From contig UQVU01000115.1 in assembly GCA_900544475.1 (NCBI GenBank), positions 1-5,895 on the forward strand: a DNA stretch of 5,895 nt, written 5' to 3'. Below the pieces are notes generated by a model that did not search any database, was not told the DNA's origin, and saw only the letters and a list, made by a program, of their open reading frames with translations. Below, one piece after another: positions 5,756 through 5,895 of the stretch. Positions within the stretch are counted from its first letter, which is position 1; each line of letters opens with the position of its first letter. The position numbers and the translations under genes were made by a program. Source of the DNA: an uncultured Butyricicoccus sp. Lineage in GTDB: Bacteria > Bacillota > Clostridia > Oscillospirales > Butyricicoccaceae.

Positions 5756-5895
5756 TATTTTGTGAAAAAGAAAATTCCCCTTGCGAGAAACAGCGCTCAA
5801 CCTGTCACCCGCACGGAGAATTGGAATTTTAGTTATTTATATATAATGTCTTGCGGCTTGCACCACATATTGCAAACCCAGACACCCTGCTTAAA
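5756..5895. other. Non-coding right end with a possible outward promoter
   Basis: No credible coding region is seen here. A plus-strand TATAAT (5842-5847) lies in an AT-rich run, with TTGGAA (5821-5826) 15 bases upstream, a short spacing. If real, it would drive a gene beyond the right edge, divergent from the recombinase. An 8-bp inverted pair AAAATTCC/GGAATTTT (5771-5778 and 5823-5830) and a small pair TTGCA/TGCAA (5858-5862 and 5871-5875) are near what chance allows. Confidence 0.4.

Noticed and set aside
5771..5830. 8-bp inverted pair AAAATTCC/GGAATTTT
   Set aside because: An 8-bp match with a 44-bp gap is expected about this often by chance in a region of this size.

Overview
The window looks like a chromosomal piece of an anaerobic Firmicute of the Clostridia type, moderately GC-rich (roughly 52-58% in most genes). 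I infer this from strong AGGAGG-type ribosome binding sites, AT-rich intergenic regions and the style of the small serine recombinase. No taxonomic marker gene is present, so the assignment is tentative. All convincing genes lie on the minus strand and are read from right to left.

Right part (5895 to 4877): a stretch with no gene (5651-5895) carries a candidate minus-strand promoter. It also carries a perfect 14-bp inverted repeat whose two arms are each palindromes. Next comes an intact small serine recombinase (5650-5045) with all its catalytic residues, preceded by a strong ribosome binding site. A 168-bp AT-rich intergenic region follows (4877-5044). It holds two opposed, overlapping promoter-like signals and an imperfect 26-bp dyad.

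Middle (4876 to 4283): a second, divergent member of the recombinase family. It keeps the C-terminal helix-turn-helix but has lost almost every catalytic residue. It ends 9 bp before rmlA, so it looks like the first gene of the sugar operon and is probably a DNA-binding regulator rather than an enzyme.

Left part (4273 to 52): a tightly packed operon rmlA-rmlC-rmlB-glycosyltransferase-rmlD. The four Rml proteins form the complete pathway from glucose-1-phosphate and dTTP to dTDP-L-rhamnose. The family 2 glycosyltransferase between rmlB and rmlD resembles rhamnosyltransferases of surface polysaccharide loci and probably uses this or a related activated sugar. Gaps are 1-12 bp or short overlaps, which implies co-transcription and translational coupling. 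The operon probably continues past the left edge, since no terminator is seen after rmlD and a ribosome-binding-like sequence lies near position 10.

The main points of interest are the pairing of an active and a catalytically dead serine recombinase directly ahead of a surface-sugar operon, the palindromic inverted repeat at the likely transcription start of the first recombinase, the opposed promoters between the two recombinase genes, and a composition step inside the glycosyltransferase gene. The overall layout suggests a recombinase-linked, possibly variable, surface polysaccharide locus. No invertible segment could be shown from this sequence alone.
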